DNA from: Gemmata palustris
GTDB taxonomy: Bacteria > Planctomycetota > Planctomycetia > Gemmatales > Gemmataceae
Direction: 5' to 3'
Assembly: GCF_017939745.1 (NCBI RefSeq)
Contig: NZ_JAGKQQ010000001.1
Coordinates: 6,215,299-6,279,298 of the forward strand
DNA: 64,000 nucleotides
Positions 37,818 to 47,032 of this stretch are shown here, piece after piece. Each line of letters begins with the position of its first letter. Position 1 is the first letter of the stretch. The notes under the pieces were generated by a model. It was not told the origin of the DNA, ran no database searches, and worked only from the letters and a program-made list of their open reading frames with translations. Both the position numbers and the translations under genes were made by a program.

Positions 37818-37852
37818 GCGGAAGCGTGTGGGTTCGATTCCCACCGGGCGTA
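37779..37852 (+). tRNA. tRNA-Arg (anticodon TCT)
   Basis: A complete 74-base tRNA without encoded CCA. Acceptor stem gcgcccg pairs with cgggcgt (one G-U at the tip); D arm around gctcaactggatagagc; anticodon stem tccgc/gcgga with loop cttctaa; T arm gtgggttcgattcccac. The discriminator is A. It reads arginine AGA codons and is the integration target of the element to its left. Confidence 0.95.
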
Positions 37853-37948
37853 CTTTTCTGTAGCACCTCCGGTCAGTGCTGCCTGTCGTGCCGTAAGCCC
37901 TCTCGGACTCAAATTTCGGGTAGGTGCCGTCGATGAGATGAAGGCGCT

Positions 37949-39463
37949 CTACTTCCCGATGCAAAAGCGCGAAAAGATGCGATCGAGCAAATCGTTGGTA
38001 TATACCGCACCCGTCATCTCACCGAGCGGTTCGATTGCGCCACGCAGCGCGAGTGCGAGTAGTTCCGGTGCGTTGTTGCTTGCAGCCAGCGCGCGGGCTT
38101 CGCGCAGGTGCTCGAGGCACGCGAGGACGTGGTGCCGGCACCGACTTTGGCTCGGCGCCAGGGCCGGGCGCGTGAGTGACGTAACTGTGTCACTCAGTGC
38201 CGTGCGGAGGTCGTCGAGGCCATTGGGAGCGAGCGCGGATGCACTGATGTGACTTCCTTTCGCGGGTTGCTCAGTTCGCAAGTCGCTTTTCGTTCGCACC
38301 TTCAGGACGGTGGCGCCGACCGCGAGCAATCGCGATTCGTCCGCGGTGCTGAAAGTGCCGTGTTCGTCGCACCAAACGATGACGTCCGCGCGCGTCGTTT
38401 GCTCGCTCCCGAGTCGCTGTGCCTGTTCTTCGATCGTGTCGGATGAGCCTTGCCAGCCCGCGGTGTCGATCAACTCGATTGTTATGCCCGTAAGGGTGAC
38501 TGACTTCGTGAGGTAGTCGCGTGTGGTTCCTGGAGTCGGGCTGACGAGGGCGGCCCCGCCCGCAAGTGCGTTGAATAGGCTGCTCTTTCCCGCGTTCGGT
38601 AGCCCCACGAGCGCCACGCGAACCGGGCGCCCGGATACGGTTCGGTCGTCGAGTTGCTTCCGCACCATTTCGAGCTGGTCGATCGCACTTTGAACGCGGG
38701 TGAGTATTTCCGCTCTTCCAACGAATTCAATGTCTTCGTCCGCGAAGTCGAGTGCAGCTTCGATGTCAGCAAGCAGGTTCAGCAGGTCGTCGCGGAGCAT
38801 GTTGAGGGGTTGCGACACGCCCCCGGCGAGCTGCGCGAGGGCCGCGGTCAGGTCCGCGTCGGTACCGGCCTCGATTACGGCTTGCACCGCTTCCGCTTGT
38901 GGCAGATCCTTCTTGCCCGCGAGGAACGCTCGCATTGTGAACTCGCCCGGGCGCGCCGGCCGCGCGCCGGCTGCCAGTAGGTCCGCAACGAGGCGCTCGA
39001 CGAGGGGCAGGGAGCCAATCGTGTGCAGTTCCGCGAGGTCTTGCCCGGTGTACGACTTGGGGCCGGCAAAGAAGTACAGTGACGCGGGAAGCGGTGAATG
39101 CACGCCGCTGAGCCGAAGGGAGCCGGAAATGATGCGGCGGAGAGAGGAGCCTGCCCTCCTTCCTAAAGGAGTGAGGTGGCTGGCCGAACCTACCCCCCCC
39201 GCCCCCCTCCCTGAAGGGAAGGGGGAGAAAGAATTGTCGGCAAACGTTGTCTCAAGCACTGCGGGCTCGCGCGCCAGCTCCCCCTTCCCTTCAGGGAGGG
39301 GGGACGGGGGGGTAGGTTCCCCCGCCGCGAACACCGCCTCAATTACCGTGCGCGTATTCGGCCCGCTGACGCGAACGATCGCGCGTGCAGCGAACCCGTT
39401 CGCCGACGATACGGCTACGATGGTGTCTTCTGGGTGAGGCGCAGTAGTCGCAGTAAGGCTCAT
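37949..39463 (-). CDS. mnmE: tRNA modification GTPase MnmE with in-frame palindromic insert
   Basis: MnmE with MnmG makes the 5-carboxymethylaminomethyl group on wobble uridine. The 504-residue protein has the N-terminal formyl-THF-binding domain (DTIVAVSSANGFAARAIVRV, AGPKSYTGQDLAELHTIGS), the G domain with GLPNAGKSS, DTAGW and TKSD, and the C-terminal FCIGK with its reactive Cys. Residues 49-92 are extra (PTPPSPLPEGKGE ... PFPSGRGAGGVG), encoded by a 132-bp palindromic element; without them the length is about 460, the family norm. The ATG at 39463 shares one base with the stop of the DUF2007 gene, so the two are coupled. Confidence 0.95.
   Translation of the reverse strand: MSLTATTAPHPEDTIVAVSSANGFAARAIVRVSGPNTRTVIEAVFAAGEPTPPSPLPEGKGELAREPAVLETTFADNSFSPFPSGRGAGGVGSASHLTPLGRRAGSSLRRIISGSLRLSGVHSPLPASLYFFAGPKSYTGQDLAELHTIGSLPLVERLVADLLAAGARPARPGEFTMRAFLAGKKDLPQAEAVQAVIEAGTDADLTAALAQLAGGVSQPLNMLRDDLLNLLADIEAALDFADEDIEFVGRAEILTRVQSAIDQLEMVRKQLDDRTVSGRPVRVALVGLPNAGKSSLFNALAGGAALVSPTPGTTRDYLTKSVTLTGITIELIDTAGWQGSSDTIEEQAQRLGSEQTTRADVIVWCDEHGTFSTADESRLLAVGATVLKVRTKSDLRTEQPAKGSHISASALAPNGLDDLRTALSDTVTSLTRPALAPSQSRCRHHVLACLEHLREARALAASNNAPELLALALRGAIEPLGEMTGAVYTNDLLDRIFSRFCIGK
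39187..39318. repeat. 132-bp palindromic element inside mnmE
   Basis: 39187-39227 and 39278-39318 are inverted copies of 41 bases differing at two positions, with a 50-base spacer. Each arm contains ccttcccttcaggg, which is palindromic in itself. The element is 44 codons long exactly, has no stop in the mnmE frame and lies in a surface region of the N-terminal domain. Confidence 0.85.
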
Positions 39464-40047
39464 TAGCCCAACAACGGAGAGAGAAGCATGAAAATTGCCA
39501 CAACCAACACAGAGAGGCCGCCAATACCCACCAAGAAGAGCGGCCAGATCGAAAGCAAGATCGCGGCGCGAAGATTCCACCTTCCGCGCGGACTCAGTTC
39601 GCCGGGTCCAGTAGACGCTCGCCGGATCATCCGAAGAGCGAATAGCGCAACGAGCGGCATGAGATTCCCGATCACGGCCGCTTGAAACGCCAACCGCGCA
39701 TCCTTTTCGCGGGCAACAGAGTCCGCAGTTGGATTGGCAGCAGATGCTGGCTCGGCCGCATCAGCGGCGTCTTCCGCAAGTGTCGCTTCGGCTTGCACCG
39801 CCAAGTCCGCTTCGTCAACGGGTTCGTGGGTTCCGAACGTTTCGTCCAACACCTTTACGGCCTGCGGCTCATCTTCTTCGCGCACGACCAACCGGATACC
39901 GATCGGCAGCATTACCTGCCCAAATAGTGACGAGGCTTGTTCATTGTCGAGGTGCATTTGAATGCCGGCCGCTTCCAGAGCACCTTTCGCGGTGTGGGCA
40001 TCTATCAACTCATCGAACGTCGCGATCGTGACGAGGCGTCCCGCCAT
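39463..40047 (-). CDS. DUF2007-type protein with C-terminal membrane helices
   Basis: A 194-residue protein. Residues 1-75 (VTIATFDELIDAHTAKGALE, AAGIQMHLDNEQ, PIGIRLVVREEDEPQAVKVL) match DUF2007, called putative signal transducing protein. An acidic Ala-rich linker and two hydrophobic helices (FQAAVIGNLMPLVALFALRM; ILLSIWPLFLVGIGGLSVLV) follow. It is coupled to mnmE. The function is unknown. Confidence 0.78.
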   Translation of the reverse strand: MAGRLVTIATFDELIDAHTAKGALEAAGIQMHLDNEQASSLFGQVMLPIGIRLVVREEDEPQAVKVLDETFGTHEPVDEADLAVQAEATLAEDAADAAEPASAANPTADSVAREKDARLAFQAAVIGNLMPLVALFALRMIRRASTGPGELSPRGRWNLRAAILLSIWPLFLVGIGGLSVLVVAIFMLLSPLLG

Positions 40048-40126
40048 TGTGTGTCCCCTGTTCTTCTCGTTTCGCTTCGTACACCGACAATAGCCGAACG
40101 ATCGAGGTTCGTACAGGAGCCGATAA

Positions 40127-41644
40127 ATGACCGCCTCTGAAGCCTATGCCGAATTGGTCCGCCGGTCCAAAGAACTCGGCGTGCTCAATTCGTGTGCCGC
40201 CGTGCTGAACTGGGACCACCAGACGTACATGCCGCGCAACGGCGGCGCGCTGCGCGGCGAACAGATGGCGTTTCTCGCCAGTCTCTCGCACCAGAAGTTT
40301 ACGGACCCCAAGGTCGGCGACCTTCTCGGTGCGGTCGAAGCGTCAGACCTCGTGCGCGATCCCGAATCCGATGCCGGCGCGAACGTGCGCGAGTTGCGGC
40401 GCGGGTACGATCGCGCGACCAAGATCCCGCAAGCCCTCGTCGAAGAACTCGCGCGCGTCACCACGCAGGCGCAACAGGTTTGGGAACAGGCCAGGAAGAA
40501 AAACGATTACGCGAGCTTCCGCCCGCTGTTGGAGCAGGTCGTCAAACTCAAGCGCGAAGAGGCGAACGCGGTCGGCTTCAAGGAGCACCCGTACAACGCG
40601 CTCATCGAAGAATACGAACCGGGAACAACGGTTGCGGAACTGAAAACACTGTTCGCGGGGTTAACGGCCGAACTCGCGCCGCTAGTACGGAAGATCGTCG
40701 CATCTCCGAAGCAGCCCGATAAGAGCGTGCTGGAGCGCGAGTTCCCCATCGATCGGCAGAAGGTGTTCGCAGAGGCCGCCGCGGTCGCCATCGGGTTCGA
40801 CTTCCATTCCGGGCGCCTCGACACCACCGCGCACCCCTTTTGCTCCGGCTTCGGTCCCGGAGATTGCCGCATCACGACGCGATACAATCCGCGGTTCTTC
40901 AACGAAGCCTTCTTCGGCGTGCTCCACGAAACCGGGCACGCCATGTATGAACAGAACCTCCCGGCCGAACATTTCGGCACGCCACTCGGCGTCGCGTGTT
41001 CGTTCGGTATCCACGAATCACAGTCGCGCTTGTGGGAGAACCAGGTCGGCCGCGGGCGCCCATTCTGGGAGCATTTTTACCCGCGACTTCAACAGACGTT
41101 CCCCGCGGCTCTCACGGACGTGTCGAAAGATGCGTTCTACTTCGCAATCAACGACGTTCGGCCGTCACTTATTCGCGTTGAGGCGGACGAGGCGACTTAC
41201 AACTTGCACATTGCGCTCCGGTTCGAGTTGGAGCTCGCGCTCCTGTCCGGCGATCTGACAACTGGCGACCTTCCGGGCGCGTGGGCCGAGCGGGTTGAAG
41301 CGCTGTTGGGATTAAAAATTCCTGATGACGCCCGCGGATGCCTCCAGGACATCCACTGGAGTTTTGGTGGCATCGGATATTTCCCCACGTACACGCTCGG
41401 CAACCTGTACGCGGCTCAACTGATGGATGCGGTTCGGCGCGAATTTGGAGCCGGGATCGAAGACGATTTCCGTCACGGTGACTTCACGCGACTCAAAGGC
41501 TGGCTGAACCAGCACATTCACCGCCACGGACAGCGCTACCGGGCCGGGGAATTGTGTCAGCGCGCGACCGGTGCGCCGCTTTCGCCCAAACCATTCCTGT
41601 CGTACCTGAGCGAAAAGTTCGGGGCGTTCTATGGGGTGTGCTAG
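40127..41644 (+). CDS. Carboxypeptidase Taq (M32 metallopeptidase)
   Basis: A 505-residue zinc carboxypeptidase. The zinc motif HETGH is in GVLHETGHAMYEQNLP (near residue 267), with the downstream glutamate in GIHESQSRLWENQVGRG; DVRPSLIRVEADEATYNLHI and the C-terminal IHWSFGGIGYFPTYTLGNLY complete the M32 pattern. The N-terminal helical part has the family WDHQTYMP signature. It is cytoplasmic and trims C-terminal residues from peptides. The kinase gene follows directly. Confidence 0.95.
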   Translation: MTASEAYAELVRRSKELGVLNSCAAVLNWDHQTYMPRNGGALRGEQMAFLASLSHQKFTDPKVGDLLGAVEASDLVRDPESDAGANVRELRRGYDRATKIPQALVEELARVTTQAQQVWEQARKKNDYASFRPLLEQVVKLKREEANAVGFKEHPYNALIEEYEPGTTVAELKTLFAGLTAELAPLVRKIVASPKQPDKSVLEREFPIDRQKVFAEAAAVAIGFDFHSGRLDTTAHPFCSGFGPGDCRITTRYNPRFFNEAFFGVLHETGHAMYEQNLPAEHFGTPLGVACSFGIHESQSRLWENQVGRGRPFWEHFYPRLQQTFPAALTDVSKDAFYFAINDVRPSLIRVEADEATYNLHIALRFELELALLSGDLTTGDLPGAWAERVEALLGLKIPDDARGCLQDIHWSFGGIGYFPTYTLGNLYAAQLMDAVRREFGAGIEDDFRHGDFTRLKGWLNQHIHRHGQRYRAGELCQRATGAPLSPKPFLSYLSEKFGAFYGVC

Positions 41645-41831
41645 AGTTCTCTACCTCACAGCGCCGGCACACTCAGCCCCTTTCGGTACATTCGTTCCAC
41701 CCTCGCGCGAAGCTTCGGCTCGCGCCTCAATGTCGGGCTGTGCCGGCGGCACGAAATGTGCCAATGTGAACGAGGTACGGATTCGCCGCCCCTCGTTCGC
41801 CCCAAACTCGAACGCCGAAACGCCTGCGAAA

Positions 41832-42806
41832 ATGCCTCCCTCGAACAGCGCTGAACCGATTTCTCCCGCATCCGTGACCGAAACAGCGGCCACGAACGCT
41901 GGGGACACGCACGCGCACCCGTACCCGCGCCGGGAGGCACCCGCGGACACGTTCTCGCAGTCCACTCCACCTCCCGACGTGGGCACCATCGTCGGGCCGT
42001 TCGAGCTGAAAGAAAAGCTCGGCGAAGGGGTGTCGTGTCACGTGTTCCGGGGGTGGGACCAAACCCGCTCGGCGCCGGTTGCACTGAAGATCCTCAACTG
42101 GGCCAACGTGTACGACCGCGCCGCTGCCATGAAGCAGCTTCGGATGGAAGCGGCGACGCTGGCCCGCGTCAAGCACCCGAAGGTCGTCCGGTTCATCGAT
42201 TTCGGCTTCGATCCGCGCTGGCCGTACCTGGTTACCGAGTTCTTCGAGGGCCGGCCGCTCGGCGAATTGCTCCGCGCCGGCGGATCACTTCCGCCGGAGT
42301 GGTGCTTGTTCCTCATCTCGCAAATGGCCGACGCGCTGGGCGCGGTCTGGCAGGCCGGGGTGGTTCACCGCGACATCAAGCCGGACAACATTCTGGTGGG
42401 TCCGAACGGCAACGCGAAGTTAATCGACTTCGGGTTGGCGAAAGCCGATGTGCTGGCCGCGCGCGCACGCACCGGCCCGGAACTGGCCGGCACCGCGGCG
42501 TACCTCGCCCCGGAGCAAGCGAAGGACGCGAGCACGGTGGACCACCGGGCCGACATCTATTCTCTCGGTGTAACGCTTTACGAAGCTCTCGTCGGGCGGC
42601 TCCCGTTCGAGGGACGGAACCGCGTACAGGTGATTTTCCAACACCTCAATGCGACCCCCGTGCCGCCATCGGAGCGCGTCGACGGGTTACCGCCGCTCGT
42701 GTCCGATTTGTGCCTGTGGATGCTCTCGAAGAACCCCGACGACCGGCCGCAGAATTACCAGGAACTGCGCCAGGCACTCGACACCGTGATCGGCGTCGCA
42801 CGCTGA
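41832..42806 (+). CDS. Serine/threonine protein kinase
   Basis: A soluble Hanks-type kinase. The domain begins FELKEKLGEGVSCHVFRGWD, with the Lys in VALKILNW, catalytic VVHRDIKPDNILV, metal-binding LIDFGLAKAD and the APE-like segment AAYLAPEQAKD. No membrane helix or sensor domain follows, and the N-terminal 60 residues are Pro/Thr/Ala-rich. The start is uncertain: the frame is open back to 41631, and none of the candidate starts (ATG 41631, GTG 41766, ATG 41832) has a good binding site. Confidence 0.88.
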   Translation: MPPSNSAEPISPASVTETAATNAGDTHAHPYPRREAPADTFSQSTPPPDVGTIVGPFELKEKLGEGVSCHVFRGWDQTRSAPVALKILNWANVYDRAAAMKQLRMEAATLARVKHPKVVRFIDFGFDPRWPYLVTEFFEGRPLGELLRAGGSLPPEWCLFLISQMADALGAVWQAGVVHRDIKPDNILVGPNGNAKLIDFGLAKADVLAARARTGPELAGTAAYLAPEQAKDASTVDHRADIYSLGVTLYEALVGRLPFEGRNRVQVIFQHLNATPVPPSERVDGLPPLVSDLCLWMLSKNPDDRPQNYQELRQALDTVIGVAR

Positions 42807-42822
42807 GCGAAGAATCGAACGC

Positions 42823-42862
42823 GCGAACCGGCCGGGAGTAAGTTCCCGGCCGGTTCGCTTTT
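42823..42862 (+). terminator. Rho-independent terminator after the kinase gene
   Basis: gcgaaccggccggga (42823-42837) pairs perfectly with 42844-42858 across a 6-base loop and is followed by a short T-run (tttt). Confidence 0.8.
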
Positions 42863-42929
42863 GCTGTTCGCACCAGCAGCGAGTGTGTACCTTGTCGGGT
42901 ACCACTTCCCCACACAGGAGCGAACACGG

Positions 42930-43772
42930 ATGCCCTTTCATTTCACCCGTTCGGCGCCGGCCCTCGCGCTCGCGCTGTCGGTCGGTCTCGTCGGCCTGCC
43001 CGCGTGTAAGAAGAGCAAGCCCACCGTACCCGATTCGTCCACGCCAACTCCGCCCCCCGGCCCCGGCATCCCCTCACCCGGCCCGAGCGCCGGTGGAGGC
43101 GACCCGGCAGCACCGAAGGGGCCGATCTTCCGCACGCAAAGCCCGCTGACCGCCGCGGCGCGCCTCGCGGCCGAGCGGAACATGAAGCAGATCGTCCTGG
43201 GGGTACACAATTTTGAGAGCGCCCACGGGGCGCTCCCCGCCGGGTACGCGGACAAGACCGGTAAGCCGGGACTGAGCTGGCGCGTCGCGATCTTGCCGTT
43301 CATCGAGCAAGACGGCTTGTTCAGGCAGTTCAAACTCGACGAGCCCTGGGACAGCGATCACAACAAGAAGCTCATCGACAAGATGCCGACGATGTTCGCT
43401 CCGCCGAACACGAGCACGAACGGGTACACATTCGCGCGCGGGTTCACCGGGATGAACACATGGCTCCCGCCACAGCAGGGTACGGGAGCGCCGGGTCAAC
43501 TGCTGTACGGAACCAAACTCTCGCAATTCTCAGACGGTACCTCGAACACGTTCCTGGTAGCCGACGCGGGCAACGCGGTGATCTGGACCAAGCCGGACGA
43601 GATGTTGTTTGCGCCGAACAACGTGCCGAAACTCGGTGGTGTGTTCGAGAGCGGAATTGTGGTGGGTTTGGCCGACGCTTCGGTGAAATTTGTTCGTAGT
43701 GGCATGAGCCCGCAGAAGCTCGCACTGGCGATTCAGATCAACGACGGTCAAATCCTCGATCTCGACAACTGA
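42930..43772 (+). CDS. DUF1559 domain lipoprotein
   Basis: A 280-residue predicted lipoprotein: the signal peptide ends VGLVGLPAC with the lipobox Cys, then a Pro/Gly-rich linker. The DUF1559 body is seen in AERNMKQIVLGVHNFESAHG, LPAGYADKTGKPGLSWRVAI, LPFIEQDGLFRQF, SDGTSNTFLVADAGNA and GLADASVKFV. Unlike most DUF1559 proteins it lacks the prepilin-type helix and is lipid-anchored instead. AGGAG precedes the ATG. The role of the family is unknown. Confidence 0.85.
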   Translation: MPFHFTRSAPALALALSVGLVGLPACKKSKPTVPDSSTPTPPPGPGIPSPGPSAGGGDPAAPKGPIFRTQSPLTAAARLAAERNMKQIVLGVHNFESAHGALPAGYADKTGKPGLSWRVAILPFIEQDGLFRQFKLDEPWDSDHNKKLIDKMPTMFAPPNTSTNGYTFARGFTGMNTWLPPQQGTGAPGQLLYGTKLSQFSDGTSNTFLVADAGNAVIWTKPDEMLFAPNNVPKLGGVFESGIVVGLADASVKFVRSGMSPQKLALAIQINDGQILDLDN

Positions 43773-43815
43773 AACACTCAGGGGCGAGTGCATCGTGATG
43801 CGCTCGCCCGCGCGC

Positions 43816-45489
43816 TCACCTCGTCTTGGTTTCTTCCCAAAGGCGGTCGGCATCGAGTCGGGCGGCTTGCCAGGCGTCCCACGCGGCGCGCGGCGGCGGG
43901 GTCGCGGAATCGAGCAGTGCGAGCAATAACTCGAGCGACTTCGCACGGGCGAGCGCGAATTGGTGAACGCGGCCCCGGTGCTGGTCGAGCGGGAGTACAC
44001 CGGTCGAGGTGCCCGCGGTTAGCTCCGCCACCTCCTCGGCCGTCTTCTTGAGTTCCTCAACCTTCTCCCTTGTTCGCGCGAGCTTTTCCGGCACCCGTTT
44101 GGTGTCTTTCAGAATCAACAGTGCGTTCAATTCGCCCGGCGTCACGTTGATGCGAGCCTCTCTCTTCGGTCCGCCCTCACCGGTGAGGCGGACGAGTCGA
44201 GGGGCGACCTCGTCGTCGAATTGTTGCACCAGCGCGCGCACCCGGTTCTGTTGCTCGATCGCGGCGAGGCGCTGGTGGATTTGCTGCCACTTGGGTGTCC
44301 CCCGCGCGCCCATCGCGCTCGCGAGTCCGGCCAAACAGAACAGGGGCAACAGTACCAGGAGCACCCGTGCCGCCAAGCGCCGTTGGCGGTCACCGAAGCG
44401 CACCGCGTTCAGGAGACCTGCCGCAGCGAACCCGACCACGCCGCCCCCGAGGTGCCCTTCCCAACTCACGTTCGGTAGGAAGCTCCCGCCCGCGTTCAAC
44501 AGGAACACGATGGTGAGGCGCCGGAGCCAGTCGGCCGCGACGTGCGGGGGCAGTTGTCGGCGGAACGTGAACAGCCACGCGAACAGGGACATCTGGATGC
44601 CCCAGATGGCTCCCGACGCTCCGGCGAGGAGCACATCGGGGCGCAAGGCCATCGCCAGCGCGCTCCCTCCGAGGCCGGAAACGAGATAGATAATTAGTAG
44701 CCGCCGGCGCCCCCAGAGCAGCTCCGCCAGTGGTCCCATCATGGCCAGCGCGAACATATTCAGAATCAGGTGAACCGCACCGATGTGGACGAAGCAGCAC
44801 GTAATCAGGCGCCACCACTCTCCGTGAATCAGATCGAGGCCGGTCACCGCGCCGAAGCGGTGCAGGATTTCCGAGTGCCCGGCCCAGAGGCTCCGTGAGA
44901 GGGGCAGCCCCCAGCGGATGCCCCAAACGACACAGATGAAGAACCAGAGCGCGTTCGCCATCAAAAGGATGGGCACGACCAGGGGCGGGCGGAGCGAACG
45001 CGCCACGTCGCGGTCGGCATCACTTTCGTCTTCGGTTTCGCTCGCTCGCGATCCCGCGGGGGGGGCGTCCTGTTCCGGGGGTGCGATGAGCGCGGCGATG
45101 TGGGCCGCGGGGCGGCCTTGTTTTAGCAATTCGAGCACGGCGGGCGTTGTGGTTGCGCTCGTGCCCGCGGGCGTTAGGGTGTAGCCCTGTCCCTCCCCCC
45201 GGAGCCAGTCCGTGGCCGCTATTAGGCCCGCGAGACGCAGTTCGGCCAGTGGGTCGTCTAAACTATCCCGAGAGGTTCCACTCTCGGTCGCGAAGCGCGA
45301 CGGGAACCAGGCACCTTCCGAAGCGGCGATCCAGAGCAGCACCGACGCGGCCGTCGGCGCGCTCGGGACCGGAGCGGGAGGCGCTGCGGGGGCGGATGAG
45401 AGCTCCAAACCATTGACCTGAATGGGTAGGGGTGTTTCGTCCGCGCACGCGGGTGATTCAGTTTCGTGTCCCGGTTCCATAACTGGCAT
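43816..45489 (-). CDS. Rhomboid family intramembrane serine protease
   Basis: A 557-residue membrane protein. The rhomboid core has HGEWWRLITCCFVHIGAVHL, ILNMFALAMMGPLAELLWGR, the catalytic Ser in LAGASGAIWG and the catalytic His in WEGHLGGGVVGF, so it should be active. The N-terminal 170 residues are soluble with a helix-turn-helix-like portion (DDPLAELRLAGLIAATDWLR), and a long coiled-coil-like cytoplasmic tail (EKLARTREKVEELKKTAEEV) follows. Substrates unknown. The start is 45489 or the ATG at 45480. Confidence 0.88.
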   Translation of the reverse strand: MPVMEPGHETESPACADETPLPIQVNGLELSSAPAAPPAPVPSAPTAASVLLWIAASEGAWFPSRFATESGTSRDSLDDPLAELRLAGLIAATDWLRGEGQGYTLTPAGTSATTTPAVLELLKQGRPAAHIAALIAPPEQDAPPAGSRASETEDESDADRDVARSLRPPLVVPILLMANALWFFICVVWGIRWGLPLSRSLWAGHSEILHRFGAVTGLDLIHGEWWRLITCCFVHIGAVHLILNMFALAMMGPLAELLWGRRRLLIIYLVSGLGGSALAMALRPDVLLAGASGAIWGIQMSLFAWLFTFRRQLPPHVAADWLRRLTIVFLLNAGGSFLPNVSWEGHLGGGVVGFAAAGLLNAVRFGDRQRRLAARVLLVLLPLFCLAGLASAMGARGTPKWQQIHQRLAAIEQQNRVRALVQQFDDEVAPRLVRLTGEGGPKREARINVTPGELNALLILKDTKRVPEKLARTREKVEELKKTAEEVAELTAGTSTGVLPLDQHRGRVHQFALARAKSLELLLALLDSATPPPRAAWDAWQAARLDADRLWEETKTR

Positions 45490-45551
45490 TATGGATGTCT
45501 GCGTGCGACCTGTCGATGCGGACGTTTTGTTTTCGTTCAGGTGGACAAAAG

Positions 45552-46505
45552 TTGAACACGACACAAGAGAAGCCTGAATGGTTAGTGATCTCCGAGGAAG
45601 TGCGAACCGCGCTGGCCGCGGGGCGCCCGGTCGTTGCACTGGAATCGACGCTCATCGCACACGGCTTGCCGTGGCCGGTGAACGTGGAGACCGCGCGCGA
45701 ATCGGAAACCGCGGTGCGTTCTGCCGGTGCGGTCCCGGCAACAATCGCGGTCCTGAACGGTGTGCCGCTCGTGGGTCTTTCGGACGCGCAGCTCGAAGAC
45801 CTCGCGCGGCTGCCGAACGTGCGGAAGGCGAGTCGGCGCGATCTCGGTGCGGTGGTCGCGCTGAAGCAACACGCGGCAACGACGGTTTCGGCAACGATGA
45901 CCCTCGCGCACGCGGCCGGCATCCGCGTGTTCGCGACGGGAGGACTCGGTGGCGCGCACCGCGAAGGGGAACCGTTCGACATTTCTGCTGATCTCGCCGA
46001 ACTCGCTCGCACGCCGGTGTTGGTGGTGTGTGCGGGCGCGAAGAGCATCTTGCACCTTCCGCGAACGCTGGAAATCCTTGAAACGTTCGGTGTGCCGGTC
46101 GTGGGGTACCGCACGGATGCGTTCTCGACCTTCTACGTGCGAGATCACGTTCCGCCGCTCCCCGTCTCCGTGCGAGTCGAATCCCCACACGAAACCGCAG
46201 CACTGTTTGCTGCACACGTGCGAATGGGCGGGGCCGGTGCGGTGCTCGCGCAACCGTGCCCGGTTGATGTCGCGGTACCGGCCGCGGAGTTCGATGCGTG
46301 GCGGAGCGAAGCGGAGAAGGCCGCAATTGCCGCGAACGTCACCGGCGCGAAGGTGACGCCGTTCTTGCTCGCGCGAATCGCGGAGTTGAGCGCTGGCCGC
46401 ACGCTCGCAGCGAATCGCGCGCTCATCGTGGCGAATGCGCGACTCGCGGCGGAAGTCGCCGGGGCTCTCGCGGGCTTTAGAGCCGACCCTACAACGACGT
46501 CATGA
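45552..46505 (+). CDS. psuG: Pseudouridine-5'-phosphate glycosidase
   Basis: PsuG splits pseudouridine 5'-phosphate into uracil and ribose 5-phosphate in nucleoside salvage. The 317-residue protein shows ALESTLIAHGLPWPVNVETA, VPATIAVLNGVPLVGLS, KASRRDLGAVVALKQHAATT, VFATGGLGGAHR, VVCAGAKSILHLPRTLEILE, VPVVGYRTDAFSTFY and the C-terminal LARIAELSAGRTLAANRALI. The TTG at 45552 is chosen because AGGTGG stands seven bases ahead and gives the family length; an ATG at 45495 has no site. The kinase partner psuK is not adjacent. Confidence 0.92.
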   Translation: MNTTQEKPEWLVISEEVRTALAAGRPVVALESTLIAHGLPWPVNVETARESETAVRSAGAVPATIAVLNGVPLVGLSDAQLEDLARLPNVRKASRRDLGAVVALKQHAATTVSATMTLAHAAGIRVFATGGLGGAHREGEPFDISADLAELARTPVLVVCAGAKSILHLPRTLEILETFGVPVVGYRTDAFSTFYVRDHVPPLPVSVRVESPHETAALFAAHVRMGGAGAVLAQPCPVDVAVPAAEFDAWRSEAEKAAIAANVTGAKVTPFLLARIAELSAGRTLAANRALIVANARLAAEVAGALAGFRADPTTTS

Positions 46506-46858
46506 TTCAATTTCGGTGCTGGTTCTGCAACCGCGGCTATTGGAAACCAAACGAGCAGGCGGGCGAGCGCTTCGAGTGCGGGTGCGGTCGGCGGGCGCGG
46601 GTACCGTACCGCTCGGGCGGATCGAGCAAAAGTCGTTCGCTGACGGACTGGCTGCTCGAAACGCTCATTTACGGCGGAGCGTGCGCGGTGTTCGCGTTCG
46701 GCTTGTCGTTCGTCATCGTCACGCGATTGCCGTTCTTCGCACGCGATTTCACGCCGGTCATCTTCGCGACACTGGCCGGGCTGGTCGCGGGGGCGGTCTT
46801 CGGCGAGCGGGCGCTCAACTGGGTCGGCCAGAAGCTCCGCGACCGCGAGAACGAGTGA
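46502..46858 (+). CDS. Small membrane protein with N-terminal zinc-ribbon-like segment
   Basis: A 118-residue protein. The N-terminus has a cysteine pattern (FRCWFCNRGYWKPNEQAGER then FECGCGRRARVP) like a small zinc ribbon, followed by two hydrophobic helices (LIYGGACAVFAFGLSFVIV; VIFATLAGLVAGAVFG). Its ATG overlaps the psuG stop (ATGA), so the two are coupled, but no link in function is evident. Confidence 0.65.
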   Translation: MIQFRCWFCNRGYWKPNEQAGERFECGCGRRARVPYRSGGSSKSRSLTDWLLETLIYGGACAVFAFGLSFVIVTRLPFFARDFTPVIFATLAGLVAGAVFGERALNWVGQKLRDRENE

Positions 46859-47032
46859 ACTGTGTCGCTCGTGAATGAAGCGCGGTCCTCGTTTTCGCCG
46901 CCCGGTCAGCCGTGAACCCACGAGTGCGGTCTGTTCTCCTATTCGTAGCACCCCCGTAGAATTGCTATTCTTCTCGCATATGCTTCGCGCTCAACTGCGA
47001 GTCACCGCGAACCGAGACCGTTGGAGCAGTTC

